From NCBI GenBank assembly GCA_021738725.1, contig JAIPBE010000014.1, forward strand, positions 1 to 64,000: DNA of 64,000 bases, written 5' to 3'. A program made the translations under genes and the position numbers. Source of the DNA: Saprospiraceae bacterium (lineage in GTDB: Bacteria; Bacteroidota; Bacteroidia; Chitinophagales; Saprospiraceae). The notes below the pieces were generated by a model. The model saw only the letters and a program-made list of their open reading frames with translations. It was not told where the DNA came from and searched no databases. This document shows positions 1-8,626 of this stretch, piece by piece (within the stretch, counting starts at the first letter, position 1; each line of letters opens with the position of its first letter).

Positions 1-510
1 GGATGTCAGTTGTGCCGGAGCGTCAGACGGCAGCATCCAACTGACCGTGACCGGAGGGACACCAGGATATACCTATCTGTGGAGCACAGGTGCGACGACA
101 CCAGATCTGTCTGGCTTGAATGCCGGCGTATACGCCGTGACAGTGACCGATCAGAATGGCTGTACCAAAACGGGTTCTTATCCGATCAATGAGCCCAGTG
201 CCCTGATTCTGAGCATAACCAAGACGGATGTCAGTTGTGCCGGAGCGTCAGACGGCAGCATCCAACTGACCGTGACCGGAGGGACACCAGGATATACCTA
301 TCTGTGGAGCACAGGTGCGACGACACCAGATCTGGCGGGCTTGAATGCCGGCGTATACGCCGTGACAGTGACCGATCAGAATGGCTGTACCCAGACCGGA
401 TCCTATCCGATCAACGAGCCCAGTGCCCTGATTCTGAACATAACCAAGACGGATGTCAGTTGTGCCGGAGCGTCAGACGGCAGCATCCAACTGACCGTGA
501 CCGGAGGGAC
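1..510 (+). repeat. 225-bp tandem repeats within the adhesin gene
   Basis: The block starting GGATGTCAGTTGTGCCGGAG recurs at 1, 226 and 451, an exact 225-bp period (75 codons). The units at 1-225 and 226-450 differ at only a handful of bases; the third copy stays near-identical to about 510 and then diverges into older SprB repeats. The array continues upstream beyond the window, so copy number cannot be counted. Confidence 0.95.
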
Positions 511-2404
511 TATTCCATATACATATACGTGGAGTAATGGAGCCTCCAGTAAGGATATACAGAACATATCTGGTGGAACCTATGCAGTGACTGTCTCAGA
601 TGGGAATGGATGTTCTAATTCTAAGACCGTTGTAATAGATGAGCCAACACCTATCAGCCTGACAATTGTAAGTAGTGACCCGGATTGTATTGGTGGCAAC
701 GATGGTTCAACGGAGGTTACCGCCACTGGTGGTTCCGCACCATATACCTATTTATGGAACGACCCTGCACAACATACCACTGCTCTTTGTTCCGGTCTAG
801 GTATGGGGGTTTACAGCGTCACCGTTACGGATCAACATGGTTGTACGGCTGTTGAAGAGGTTACGATATCGGATGGTCAGGATGACTGTCAGATTGACAT
901 TGGAGATTTTGTCTGGCTGGATAGTGATCGGGATGGAATTCAGGATTCAAACGAATACGGTGAAAATGGGATTCTTGTAAAATTGGTTCAAACCGGGCCT
1001 GATGGTGATTATGGCACCTGGGATGATCTGGTTATAGATAGCGTATATACTTCCGGATTCGGGTTCAACACGGGGTATTATCTGTTTACAGATGTGCAGC
1101 CGGGGACATATTCGATCTGTTTTGTCATTGACACATCGGCATTCCAGTTCACCCTTATGGATGAAGGCGGGGACGATGGGAAGGACAGTGATCCGCATCC
1201 GGGCACAGGATGTATTGAAGCATTCACGATTCTCCCGGATTCAAAAGATAATCTGACATTTGATGCGGGAATCCATGCCCGATGCGTAAACGTCACATCG
1301 GGCGGATCGATCGGCTATGATGAGGTACTTTGCAAACCAGGAGCTGATCCTGAAAACATCCAGAATATCATTTCTCCTGCAGGAGGTCTGGGTCAGATGG
1401 AATACCTCTGGCTGCAATCAGATTCTGATCCCATGTATTACCCAGGTAATCCACAATGGGAGGCCATCCCAAATTCAAATTCTCCGGAATTTGATCCTTT
1501 GACAATTGATGTTACCACCTACTTTATTCGATGTGCCCGTCGAGAAGGATGTTTGAATTATCCGGGTGAGACCAATATCGTCACGAAAACAATAGAAGAT
1601 CCTTTAGCAGAGATTTCAGGCCCATCTGGACCGTTGTGTGTCGATGAAGGGTATTTTTTCATGGCAACCAGTAATGGCCCTAATGCCACCTACGAATGGG
1701 ATTTTGGTCCTCATGGACATCCCCAAACGGCTAGTGGTCTCGTTGTAAACAATGTCAGCTGGGATATCAGTGGTATTCAGACGGTTACGCTGACAGTGAC
1801 AGTTTCTGGTTGTGAGGCATCCATTAGTACTCCGTTTGAAATTGAAGCTTGTGGAGGGAAACATGTTATCCAATCATTCTCTGCGTATGTCAATATCAAT
1901 CACGATGTCGATCTGAAGTGGTTTTCTGAAAAATATCAGGATGAACATGTATTCGTCATCGAACGATCGATCGATGGAGTGGATTTTCAATACGTTGCAA
2001 CTGTCAAGGGTGAAGTGAATCAGGATTTGTGGTATCCTTATAGAGACGAAAACCCAATTTGGGGTGAGAATTATTACCGCCTTCGGATGGTATCCATCCA
2101 AGGTGTGATGGCTATCTCCGAAGTTAAAAGAGTGGTAGTAAAAGAAGTGGATATGTTCAATGTATCTATCTTCCCCAATCCAGCATCTACCCAATTTGAG
2201 ATTCGATTACTTGAGACAAGACCTCAGGAAGCACGCGTCATTTTTTATGATCTATTAGGTCGCGAAATCCATTCTACAACGATTGAACCAGGACAGAAGT
2301 CCGTATTTGTCAATTGCCAGGATTGGCCAGATGGATTGGTCATTGCCTGGGTCATTCAGGAGGGAAAACGGCCGTTCAGTATTCCACTCCAAAAGATAAA
2401 ATAG
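2..2404 (+). CDS. SprB-repeat surface adhesin with T9SS sorting domain (5' partial)
   Basis: The reading frame is open from the window edge, so the true start lies upstream. From the N-terminal side of what is visible come four to five SprB-type repeats of about 75 residues (motif C-x-G-x-x-D-G-S-I followed by TGG-x-x-PYTY-x-W), then an SdrD B-like collagen-binding-type domain around residues 295-420 (motif IGDFVWLDSDRDGIQD), a PKD-like segment (TYEWDFG), a linker rich in FN3-like strands, and a C-terminal type IX secretion sorting domain beginning at FPNPAS. Proteins of this build are exported by the T9SS and anchored on the cell surface; SprB itself is the gliding adhesin of Flavobacterium. 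Adhesion or gliding is an inference here, because the full length and any partner genes are not in view. The first repeats are nearly identical at DNA level. Confidence 0.88.
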   Translation, partial: DVSCAGASDGSIQLTVTGGTPGYTYLWSTGATTPDLSGLNAGVYAVTVTDQNGCTKTGSYPINEPSALILSITKTDVSCAGASDGSIQLTVTGGTPGYTYLWSTGATTPDLAGLNAGVYAVTVTDQNGCTQTGSYPINEPSALILNITKTDVSCAGASDGSIQLTVTGGTIPYTYTWSNGASSKDIQNISGGTYAVTVSDGNGCSNSKTVVIDEPTPISLTIVSSDPDCIGGNDGSTEVTATGGSAPYTYLWNDPAQHTTALCSGLGMGVYSVTVTDQHGCTAVEEVTISDGQDDCQIDIGDFVWLDSDRDGIQDSNEYGENGILVKLVQTGPDGDYGTWDDLVIDSVYTSGFGFNTGYYLFTDVQPGTYSICFVIDTSAFQFTLMDEGGDDGKDSDPHPGTGCIEAFTILPDSKDNLTFDAGIHARCVNVTSGGSIGYDEVLCKPGADPENIQNIISPAGGLGQMEYLWLQSDSDPMYYPGNPQWEAIPNSNSPEFDPLTIDVTTYFIRCARREGCLNYPGETNIVTKTIEDPLAEISGPSGPLCVDEGYFFMATSNGPNATYEWDFGPHGHPQTASGLVVNNVSWDISGIQTVTLTVTVSGCEASISTPFEIEACGGKHVIQSFSAYVNINHDVDLKWFSEKYQDEHVFVIERSIDGVDFQYVATVKGEVNQDLWYPYRDENPIWGENYYRLRMVSIQGVMAISEVKRVVVKEVDMFNVSIFPNPASTQFEIRLLETRPQEARVIFYDLLGREIHSTTIEPGQKSVFVNCQDWPDGLVIAWVIQEGKRPFSIPLQKIK

Positions 2405-2420
2405 CCATTTATACTGCCTA

Positions 2421-2476
2421 ATTAAAGTAAAGCGGCTGGGAATAAAATTATTCTCAGCCGCTTTTTTACTTTAATT
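2421..2476. terminator. Intrinsic terminator after the adhesin gene (bidirectional form)
   Basis: A long hairpin pairs ATTAAAGTAA-AGCGGCTG with CAGCCGCT-TTTTTACTTTAAT around an AT-rich loop, 17 bases after the adhesin stop codon. A T-run follows the GC core on the plus strand and an A-run precedes it, so it could act in both directions. Confidence 0.85.
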
Positions 2477-2683
2477 GATAAATCATAAGTGACAGTAATA
2501 CAGATAAGTATAAATTCGGTTAATGAATTATCCGTAAAATATTATGCTTCAAGTGTTTTTGTATGTAATATTCCTTTAATACCTTAGAGCTGTCGAGAGA
2601 CATTCGGATTGATCCCATGGGCGTTTAAGACTACCCATTTTTTTATTCCAATCCGATTTCCATCCCAGAAACCGCAATTTCCC
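2477..2683. other. AT-rich intergenic sequence, nothing recognised
   Basis: This is the remainder of the 320-bp gap between two convergent genes. It has no ORF with coding character, no tRNA-like fold and no repeat that I can see. Confidence 0.6.
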
Positions 2684-2726
2684 AAAACAGGGCCTTCAGG
2701 AGAATATCCATTGAGGGCCTTGTTTT
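2684..2726 (-). terminator. Probable terminator hairpin of the photolyase gene
   Basis: AAAACAGGGCCTTCA pairs with TGAGGGCCTTGTTTT (15 bp allowing two G-U pairs) around a 13-base loop. It sits on the stop codon of the minus-strand photolyase and ends in a short T-run on that strand. Confidence 0.6.
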
Positions 2727-4065
2727 ATTTATGGGCATTCAGACCCGATCGATAGGTCTGCAGACATCTTTCTCTGGCAAATGCATGATCTACCAATGGC
2801 ACTGGATAGGCGGGTGTCCCCCACTCTTCTATCCAGGTCTTGATGTACTGACAATCTGGATCAAATTTCTTTTGCTGGGTGGTCGGATTAAAGATCCTGA
2901 AATATGGGGCTGCGTCTGTACCACATCCTGCTGCCCATTGCCAGCCACCATTATTACTGGCTAGTTCAAAATCTAATAGCTTTCGAGCAAAGTAAGCCTC
3001 TCCCCATCGCCAGTCGATTAGCAAATGTTTGGTCAAAAAACTGGCTGCCACCATTCTTACCCGATTGTGCATATATCCAGTGGCATTCAATTGACGCATA
3101 CCGGCATCCACAAGTGGATATCCAGTTTTGCCTTCACACCATTTTTGAAATGCATCCTCACTGTTTATCCACTCGATCTGATCGTATCCCGGTCGGAAAG
3201 ATGAGGTCACAACCCCCGGAAAGTGAAAGAGGATCATAGCATAGAATTCACGCCAGATCAATTCATTGAGATAGGTTTCATTCAAATGGAAGGCTTTTCG
3301 CGCAATAGCCCGAATACTGATCGTTCCAAATCGCAGATGCATCCCCAGTTTTGACGTCCCATGAACAGCAGGGAAATCCCTGTTTTGGTCATACTGCTCG
3401 ATCAGGGTCCGGGGGACCTCCTTTTCGGGGTAGGATGTATCGGTTGAAACAAAGCCCATATCAGCCAGCGCTGGAATGCGGTCACTTTGTCCTTGTCTCC
3501 AACCGCCAATCCTTTCTGAAGTATATGCCATCATGCATCTTGGAGTGCCTTCCGGGTCAGTGCCACTATCCATCAGGCATTGTTTCCATTTTCTGGCATA
3601 AGGCGTAAAGACGGTATAAGGCTTACCATCTGGCTTCAAGACCTCTGATCGTTCAAATATCAAGTGATCCTTGCAGGTGTGAAAGGCAATACCTTTCTGC
3701 TCACAATATTGTTGAATGTGCAGGTCTCGTTGGCGTCCATAAGGATCTTCATCATGATTGGTATAGATCGCTGCAATGTGATACGCCTGGAGGATCATCG
3801 GGATCTCTGTTTCCGGTTTACCATACCTCACCAGAAGCTGCCCACCTTTGCGCTGGATCTCTTTTTGCAGATCCTGCAATCGCTGATGAATGAATGTGAC
3901 TCTGGCATCATCTCTGTCTTCCAATCGATCCAGAATATGGGGATCAAATATGAAACACCCCACCACCGGATTTCCACTTTTCAACGCAAGGGCTAATCCA
4001 TGATTGTCATCTAATCGCAGATCTCTTCGGAACCAGAATAGAGAATGGCTTTCGGGTGTATTCAT
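2725..4065 (-). CDS. phrB: Deoxyribodipyrimidine photolyase / cryptochrome family protein
   Basis: This is a class I CPD photolyase-type flavoprotein that would use FAD and blue light to repair cyclobutane pyrimidine dimers. The N-terminal Rossmann domain starts with LFWFRRDLRLDDN and is followed by the helical FAD domain. The C-terminal region has the photolyase signature: GYMHNRVRMVAASFL, the LLIDWRWGE segment, and NNGGWQWAAGCGTDAAPYFR with the conserved Asn and Trp near the FAD and substrate. The length (446 aa) is normal. The ATG at 4065 is chosen; a TTG nine codons upstream would add residues not expected in the family. The gene stands alone, divergent from a lipoprotein gene. Confidence 0.95.
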   Translation of the reverse strand: MNTPESHSLFWFRRDLRLDDNHGLALALKSGNPVVGCFIFDPHILDRLEDRDDARVTFIHQRLQDLQKEIQRKGGQLLVRYGKPETEIPMILQAYHIAAIYTNHDEDPYGRQRDLHIQQYCEQKGIAFHTCKDHLIFERSEVLKPDGKPYTVFTPYARKWKQCLMDSGTDPEGTPRCMMAYTSERIGGWRQGQSDRIPALADMGFVSTDTSYPEKEVPRTLIEQYDQNRDFPAVHGTSKLGMHLRFGTISIRAIARKAFHLNETYLNELIWREFYAMILFHFPGVVTSSFRPGYDQIEWINSEDAFQKWCEGKTGYPLVDAGMRQLNATGYMHNRVRMVAASFLTKHLLIDWRWGEAYFARKLLDFELASNNGGWQWAAGCGTDAAPYFRIFNPTTQQKKFDPDCQYIKTWIEEWGTPAYPVPLVDHAFARERCLQTYRSGLNAHK

Positions 4066-4129
4066 CTGTCCAAAATGGTGAAACGGGGACAAATGTTCAG
4101 TTCCTGTACTTCTTTGAAATGGAAGCGTC

Positions 4130-4137
4130 TACTTTTG
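4130..4137 (+). promoter_or_regulatory. Bacteroidota -7 promoter box (TACTTTTG)
   Basis: TACTTTTG matches TAnnTTTG exactly and lies 16 bases before the ATG of the TPR lipoprotein gene. I do not see a clear -33 TTG at the expected distance. Confidence 0.4.
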
Positions 4138-4153
4138 CAAAAAAGAATCTTTC

Positions 4154-5011
4154 ATGAAGTTGCTTTTGACCCCATTATTTCTGCTTCTGTTCATTGGATG
4201 TCAACCATCTACACAGGAAGGTCAGTTTCCCGATCTGGATATGATCCAAACCTTGCCTGACCTGAAGCGGGCGGAAACAGAAGTGGATAGCATCCTCCAG
4301 GAGGATCCCTCTCTTGATCCAGGTCTGGCATATGGTCAGTTGGCAGCAAAGGCGTTTACTCTTTCCAGATTGCTGGATTCAGAGCGATTGTACCAAAAGG
4401 CCATTCTCCTTGGGCCGGAAAGTCCTGAGCGGTCTGCAAACCTCCACTGGCTCGCCAGTCTATACCGCGTCCAGTTGAAGTTTGAGACAACTTCAGAGAT
4501 GATCTGTTGTGCCGTCCAATCTGGTGAAGATCGGCAAGGTGAAGCGTCGTGTTGTCCGGCGACATTTCCTGCGCCCGACAGTGTCCACCAATTGCTGCGT
4601 GATCGGATCGTCGTCGATTCATTGGGCGAGTTCTCCCGCCAAGCTGGCCGGGAGTATATTGCTTTTTGTCAATCCTACGCGTTGCTTTTTCCGGATCAAG
4701 CCAAGTCTGCAGTCTATTTGAATGAAGGTGCAAAATTGGCAGCCAGTATGCGTATGCCTTCCGTAGCAGTAAAACTCTACCAGTGGATCTACACTTTCTT
4801 TCCAAAGTCTGAGATCGCGCCCAAGGCAAGATTCCTGGAAGGATTTACACAAGAGAATGAATTGAAGGATCTCGAAGCGGCAAGGGCTTCATATGAAGGG
4901 TTTTTGGAGGAATATCCGAATGATGTATTTGCAAAGGACGCCAGGATCTTGTTACAGAATCTCGGAGTGGATCCAGAGGAATTGATCCGGCAGTTCCAGC
5001 AGCAACAATAG
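4154..5011 (+). CDS. TPR-repeat lipoprotein
   Basis: The 285-residue protein begins with a lipoprotein signal (hydrophobic stretch ending LLFIGC, predicted lipidated Cys16), so it is probably attached to a membrane on the periplasmic side. The rest is helical with tetratricopeptide-like units, clearest near the C-terminus (KARFLEGFTQENELKDLEAARASYEGF, given here only as the region around residues 225-250). TPR proteins are protein-interaction scaffolds; no partner is evident from the neighbours, which are all on the other strand. A pair of adjacent Cys (SCCPA) in the middle is unusual for a TPR. No specific function can be assigned. Confidence 0.8.
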   Translation: MKLLLTPLFLLLFIGCQPSTQEGQFPDLDMIQTLPDLKRAETEVDSILQEDPSLDPGLAYGQLAAKAFTLSRLLDSERLYQKAILLGPESPERSANLHWLASLYRVQLKFETTSEMICCAVQSGEDRQGEASCCPATFPAPDSVHQLLRDRIVVDSLGEFSRQAGREYIAFCQSYALLFPDQAKSAVYLNEGAKLAASMRMPSVAVKLYQWIYTFFPKSEIAPKARFLEGFTQENELKDLEAARASYEGFLEEYPNDVFAKDARILLQNLGVDPEELIRQFQQQQ

Positions 5012-5014
5012 GCG

Positions 5015-5482
5015 TCACCGGAGGTGTAATTCATCCAGGTTGACCTGTTTCACGATGGGTAGTGCCGCGCCTTGAATGGAAGTTGTGATTTCCAAATAGA
5101 AGTGTGAATGCAGATTCTCAATCCAGGCCAAACCAGCGGTGAATGGTTGCAGGATCGGCTTTTTTCTCCACCTGTCGAATGGACTGCTAACAGGTTGGTA
5201 GGCCAGATCGATCTCCAATACGACAGGTAGGCCTGGCGTGATCTTCCAGGGACCGTTTTTTTGGGTGGCCCCCAGAAGAAAGGTCTGTTTCTTCTTTCGC
5301 GTCCATCGCCCGCGGCTATACACCTCCTTTAATGAAATCTCCATTTTTGAGATGGTTCGCTCTTCGTGTGTGGTCCATTTGAGTACCAGCGGAAGATAGT
5401 TGCCTCCGGAAGAAGGTGCCAGGACATGCACTTCCAGGTCCAGGGCCTGCACACCGATGAACGTCTTGATCTGCCTTAACAT
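5015..5482 (-). CDS. Conserved hypothetical protein, beta-rich
   Basis: A 155-residue protein starting MLRQIKTFIGVQ. I do not recognise the family with confidence. The sequence alternates short hydrophobic strands and charged turns, suggesting an all-beta fold; an arrestin or Spo0M-like fold is conceivable but unproven. It has no signal peptide or membrane segment. An in-frame TTG-started extension to 5611 is rejected because it would translate straight through the terminator hairpin at 5550-5587. It sits 3' of htrA on the same strand but is separated from it by that terminator, and it converges with the TPR lipoprotein gene three bases away. Confidence 0.65.
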   Translation of the reverse strand: MLRQIKTFIGVQALDLEVHVLAPSSGGNYLPLVLKWTTHEERTISKMEISLKEVYSRGRWTRKKKQTFLLGATQKNGPWKITPGLPVVLEIDLAYQPVSSPFDRWRKKPILQPFTAGLAWIENLHSHFYLEITTSIQGAALPIVKQVNLDELHLR

Positions 5483-5549
5483 ACAAGTAAGGTATCGGTT
5501 TTCCGGAGGTCCGTCAAAGGTATTCGATGAAACAATGGGGTCCTTCGAT

Positions 5550-5587
5550 AAAAGCCCCTCCGAGTCGTACTCGGAGGGGCTTTTTTT
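5550..5587 (-). terminator. Strong intrinsic terminator 3' of htrA
   Basis: A 16-bp perfect stem (AAAAGCCCCTCCGAGT / ACTCGGAGGGGCTTTT) closes a 3-base loop, just past the htrA stop codon. It is nearly symmetric and could work in both directions. Confidence 0.9.
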
Positions 5588-5607
5588 AGTTGCTGATTCA
5601 TGTTGGA

Positions 5608-7125
5608 TCACAATCCAAAGGCATAATAATAGGTTTCGCCAGGTTTGGATTCATACATCCCTTCCAGCATGACACCTCCCTGGTTGCCATTAAGACGATT
5701 TTCCAGGTCCTCCGGATCTTTCACAGCCTTGCCATTCACCCGTAGAATGATAAAGCCTTCTTGAATAGTGGTCTGTTTTCGCAATACGCCCGGCAGCAAT
5801 TTTTTAATCTGCACACCGCCCTGGATATCTAATTTTCGGGCTGTTGAACTGCTGACAGCGGCTAACTCTGCACCCAGAAGAGACTCCACTTTTTTAGGCG
5901 ATTCTTTGACAACTCTGGAAGTATCCCCATTCTTGTTGTTGAGGGTGACTACAAAATTCTTCATCGTGCCTTTACGGTCAACTGTCAGGTTGAGCTTGTC
6001 GCCAGGACGATGCCTGGCAATGGTTTCCAGCAGGGCAGATGAATTATTGACAGTATTCCCGTCAATGGAGGTGATAATATCACCCGGCTTGATTCCAGCT
6101 GCCTCCGCACCGCCATCACTGACCAGGCTATCTACATAAACACCTTGTACGCGTTCAAGGCCCTTTTCACTGGCGAGGGATTGGTCGACACTCCGGATCA
6201 TGGCGCCAATGAAACCACGTTGCACAGTTCCAAATTCAAGCAGGTCTTCGATGACCTTGCTGACGATATTGGATGGAATGGCAAATCCATAACCGGAATA
6301 GGACCCGGTAGGACTGGCAATCGCCGTGTTGATCCCGATCAGGTTTCCTTCGAGGTTGACTAGCGCTCCCCCGCTGTTGCCCGGGTTAATCGCGGCGTCG
6401 GTCTGGATAAATGACTCGACAGCGAACTGTTCCCGAAGGATATTGATATTTCGTCCTTTGGCAGAAACAATTCCCGCGGTGACGGTAGAGTTCAGATTGA
6501 ACGGATTTCCCACTGCCATCACCCATTCGCCTACTTGTACAGCATCGGAATTCACCAGTGCCAGGGAGGGAAGATTGCCCACATCGATCTTTAACAGGGC
6601 CAGGTCGGTAGTCGGATCCATACCGATCAGCTTGGCTTTGTAACTGCGATTATCATGAAGGGTGACCTCGATATCGGTCGCTTCCGCAATCACATGATTA
6701 TTTGTCACGATATACCCATCCGGTTGGATCACCACGCCGGATCCAGTTCCTACACGCATCTCCGGTTCCTGGGGTTGTTGATTTGGTGACTGTGAACGGT
6801 ATTGAGGGCCAAAAAACCGCTCAAACAGATCATCACCAAAATAGTCATCCATCGGATTTGAACGACGGGCAACGCGGGGGTCCATCGCTTGCGTGGATTT
6901 AATGTGAACCACTGCATCCATGACTTTGGACGCAGTCTTCGTGAAATCCAGCGGGATTACTTCACCGTCATCATTCAGGGTATACATGGCACCCTTGACT
7001 GGCAGATCATTGACATGTTCCACCTTTACAGTATTGGTATGCCAACCAAAGAAATATGCCGTGGCTAACAATGCACCAATGACTGTAATGGCAGTCAGGG
7101 CACTGACAAGGATATACTTTTTCAT
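5608..7125 (-). CDS. degP: HtrA/Deg-family periplasmic serine protease
   Basis: This is a Do/HtrA-type protease and chaperone that degrades misfolded envelope proteins in the periplasm. It has an N-terminal signal or anchor (residues 4-27), a trypsin-like domain with the catalytic triad His144 (TNNHVI), Asp174 (TTDLALLKID) and Ser251 (GNSGGAL), and two PDZ domains, around residues 290-385 and 410-500. The length of 505 aa is typical of the family. The gene is monocistronic, ends in a strong terminator, and has two inverted repeats upstream that could bind a regulator. Whether it corresponds to DegP or DegQ cannot be settled from sequence alone. Confidence 0.95.
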   Translation of the reverse strand: MKKYILVSALTAITVIGALLATAYFFGWHTNTVKVEHVNDLPVKGAMYTLNDDGEVIPLDFTKTASKVMDAVVHIKSTQAMDPRVARRSNPMDDYFGDDLFERFFGPQYRSQSPNQQPQEPEMRVGTGSGVVIQPDGYIVTNNHVIAEATDIEVTLHDNRSYKAKLIGMDPTTDLALLKIDVGNLPSLALVNSDAVQVGEWVMAVGNPFNLNSTVTAGIVSAKGRNINILREQFAVESFIQTDAAINPGNSGGALVNLEGNLIGINTAIASPTGSYSGYGFAIPSNIVSKVIEDLLEFGTVQRGFIGAMIRSVDQSLASEKGLERVQGVYVDSLVSDGGAEAAGIKPGDIITSIDGNTVNNSSALLETIARHRPGDKLNLTVDRKGTMKNFVVTLNNKNGDTSRVVKESPKKVESLLGAELAAVSSSTARKLDIQGGVQIKKLLPGVLRKQTTIQEGFIILRVNGKAVKDPEDLENRLNGNQGGVMLEGMYESKPGETYYYAFGL

Positions 7126-7156
7126 ACGTCTGATGTATTGTGATCAGACAAATAAC

Positions 7157-7220
7157 GTTTGTCCGGACAAACCGTAAAAAGAAAGCTATGATTTTGACAA
7201 ATTATTAACGTCAGCGTTAA
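7157..7220 (-). promoter_or_regulatory. Two inverted repeats upstream of htrA (candidate operators)
   Basis: A perfect 16-bp palindrome, GTTTGTCCGGACAAAC, occupies 7157-7172, 31 bases before the htrA ATG. A second inverted repeat, TTAACG-TCAG-CGTTAA, lies at 7205-7220. Both are in the htrA 5' region and are too short for terminators, and neither is followed by a T-run on the minus strand. A binding site for a dimeric stress regulator is an inference. Confidence 0.45.
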
Positions 7221-7307
7221 ATGCATGAGGTCATCAATCGTTCTTATAGGCAAGCAATGCCAGATCAACCGTCAGCGAAAAAGTCGGAAATAAATCTACT
7301 GCGAAAG

Positions 7308-7811
7308 TCAGCTGACGCTGGAAAGAGGCTTGATCCAGGAGGCACTGATCGGAACGACCCATCGCTCTTTCCAAGCATCCAACTGTTGGATGGTCTGATC
7401 CAGCATCAATGTATCAGATTTCAATTCACCGGACGCGAGATCTCGAAGAATTGCCTTTTTTGATCGAAATGTGATCTCATCGTTAATCAACAGCGGAATA
7501 CTGAGTCGATCAAAGAAATCTTTGCACAATTGTTGTCCGAGAGCGGCAATGGTCTGATGTAAAGAATCCAGAGAACAACCGGTGGCATGGTGACCTTCCT
7601 GGTCTATGGAGATGACCAGGATATGCTGAAAATAGATCCCAAAAGTGGCAGTCAGTTGCATTTGGTGGGCTGTCCACTCCTCCATGAACGCTGTCAATCG
7701 ATCGTTGATCACCTGAAGGTCTGCAGGTGACAGATGTTCGGTAGTTTGAAATATCCAGGTCCGGCTTTGGGGCGCAAAGTCCTTAAAGGGTGTTGTATCC
7801 AGCGTTACCAT
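7308..7811 (-). CDS. Conserved Bacteroidota protein next to Fe-S cluster genes
   Basis: A soluble 167-residue protein, often labelled 'ABC transporter ATPase' in Bacteroidota genomes although it has no Walker motifs; I see none here either. Internal features are a hydrophobic core (FGIYFQHILVISID) and a helical C-terminal half. The start codon overlaps the stop of the upstream Fe-S protein gene by 7 bp, so the two are probably co-translated. Its constant neighbourhood with this Fe-S pair suggests a linked role, but the function is unknown. Confidence 0.75.
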   Translation of the reverse strand: MVTLDTTPFKDFAPQSRTWIFQTTEHLSPADLQVINDRLTAFMEEWTAHQMQLTATFGIYFQHILVISIDQEGHHATGCSLDSLHQTIAALGQQLCKDFFDRLSIPLLINDEITFRSKKAILRDLASGELKSDTLMLDQTIQQLDAWKERWVVPISASWIKPLSSVS

Positions 7812-8593
7812 TTGTTGTTTTTTACGATCAGTTCAGCCAGATCAAAGACCATGACATCATCCTGTTTGTCCTCTGCCTTGATCCCATCGCTCATCATGGT
7901 GAGACAAAACGGGCAGTTTACAGCAACGGTTTTTGCGCCTGTCTGCAGGGCTTCCTGTGCGCGTTCCACGTTGATCCTTTTGTCGCCTGGCTCATCTTCT
8001 TTCCACATCTGGCCTCCGCCGGCTCCGCAACACAAGCCGTTGGATTTGATCCGGTTCATTTCAACGATCTCCCCCTTGAGATGTTCAAGGACCTGTCGAG
8101 GTGCATCGTATTCGCCATTGATACGTCCCATATAACAAGAGTCATGGTAGGTGATCGGTCCGGAAGATTCATTTGCGGCCATATTCAGTGCACCGGATTG
8201 CAGCAGGTGATTGAGGAGCTGGGTATGGTGCACTACCTCATAGGTTCCACCCAGTTCGGGGTATTCGTTCTTCAGGGTGTTAAAACAATGAGGACAAGTC
8301 GCCACGATCTTGGTGACTCCATAGCCATTCAGTGTTTGAATATTCTGTAAGGCCAACATTTGAAAGACAAATTCATTGCCGGCACGCCGGGCAGGGTCCC
8401 CCGTGCAGGCTTCCTCATTGCCGAGGATCCCAAAGGTGACGCCTGCGTGGTAGAGGATCTTACAAAAGTCAATGGTCACCTTCTGCGCTCGGGCATCGTA
8501 GCTCCCGGCACATCCTACCCAGAAGAGGTATTCGGGTCGCTCACCAGCGGCTGACCAATCAGCCAGGGTTTTTATATGTAATTGTTCTTCCAT
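7805..8593 (-). CDS. (Fe-S)-binding protein with two CCG cysteine-rich domains
   Basis: The 262-residue soluble protein belongs to the HdrB/GlpC/LutA-type cysteine-rich family. Two CCG modules can be seen: VGCAGS...CPHC in the first half and CCGAGGG...CPFC in the second, the ligands of the non-cubane or heterodisulfide-type clusters in HdrB. It lies directly downstream of a membrane ferredoxin-type subunit (33-bp gap), and together they resemble a split HdrDE/GlpC-like electron-transfer complex. The electron donor and acceptor are not known; in Bacteroidota such pairs are often proposed to link ETF or lactate-type oxidation to quinone. Confidence 0.85.
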   Translation of the reverse strand: MEEQLHIKTLADWSAAGERPEYLFWVGCAGSYDARAQKVTIDFCKILYHAGVTFGILGNEEACTGDPARRAGNEFVFQMLALQNIQTLNGYGVTKIVATCPHCFNTLKNEYPELGGTYEVVHHTQLLNHLLQSGALNMAANESSGPITYHDSCYMGRINGEYDAPRQVLEHLKGEIVEMNRIKSNGLCCGAGGGQMWKEDEPGDKRINVERAQEALQTGAKTVAVNCPFCLTMMSDGIKAEDKQDDVMVFDLAELIVKNNKW

Positions 8594-8626
8594 GATCGTT
8601 GTTCGATTACCTGGTTGCGAATAAGA

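Noticed and set aside
1-510. CRISPR-like periodicity
   Set aside because: The repeats are 225 bp, directly adjacent with no spacers, and encode SprB domains.
10-537. Two shadow ORFs in the repeat array with the same peptide pattern
   Set aside because: They are +2/+3 frame readings of the SprB repeats, Arg/Asp-rich and repeat-derived.
5483-5611. N-terminal extension of the hypothetical gene at 5015
   Set aside because: It would translate through a perfect 16-bp terminator stem; the ATG at 5482 is a better start.
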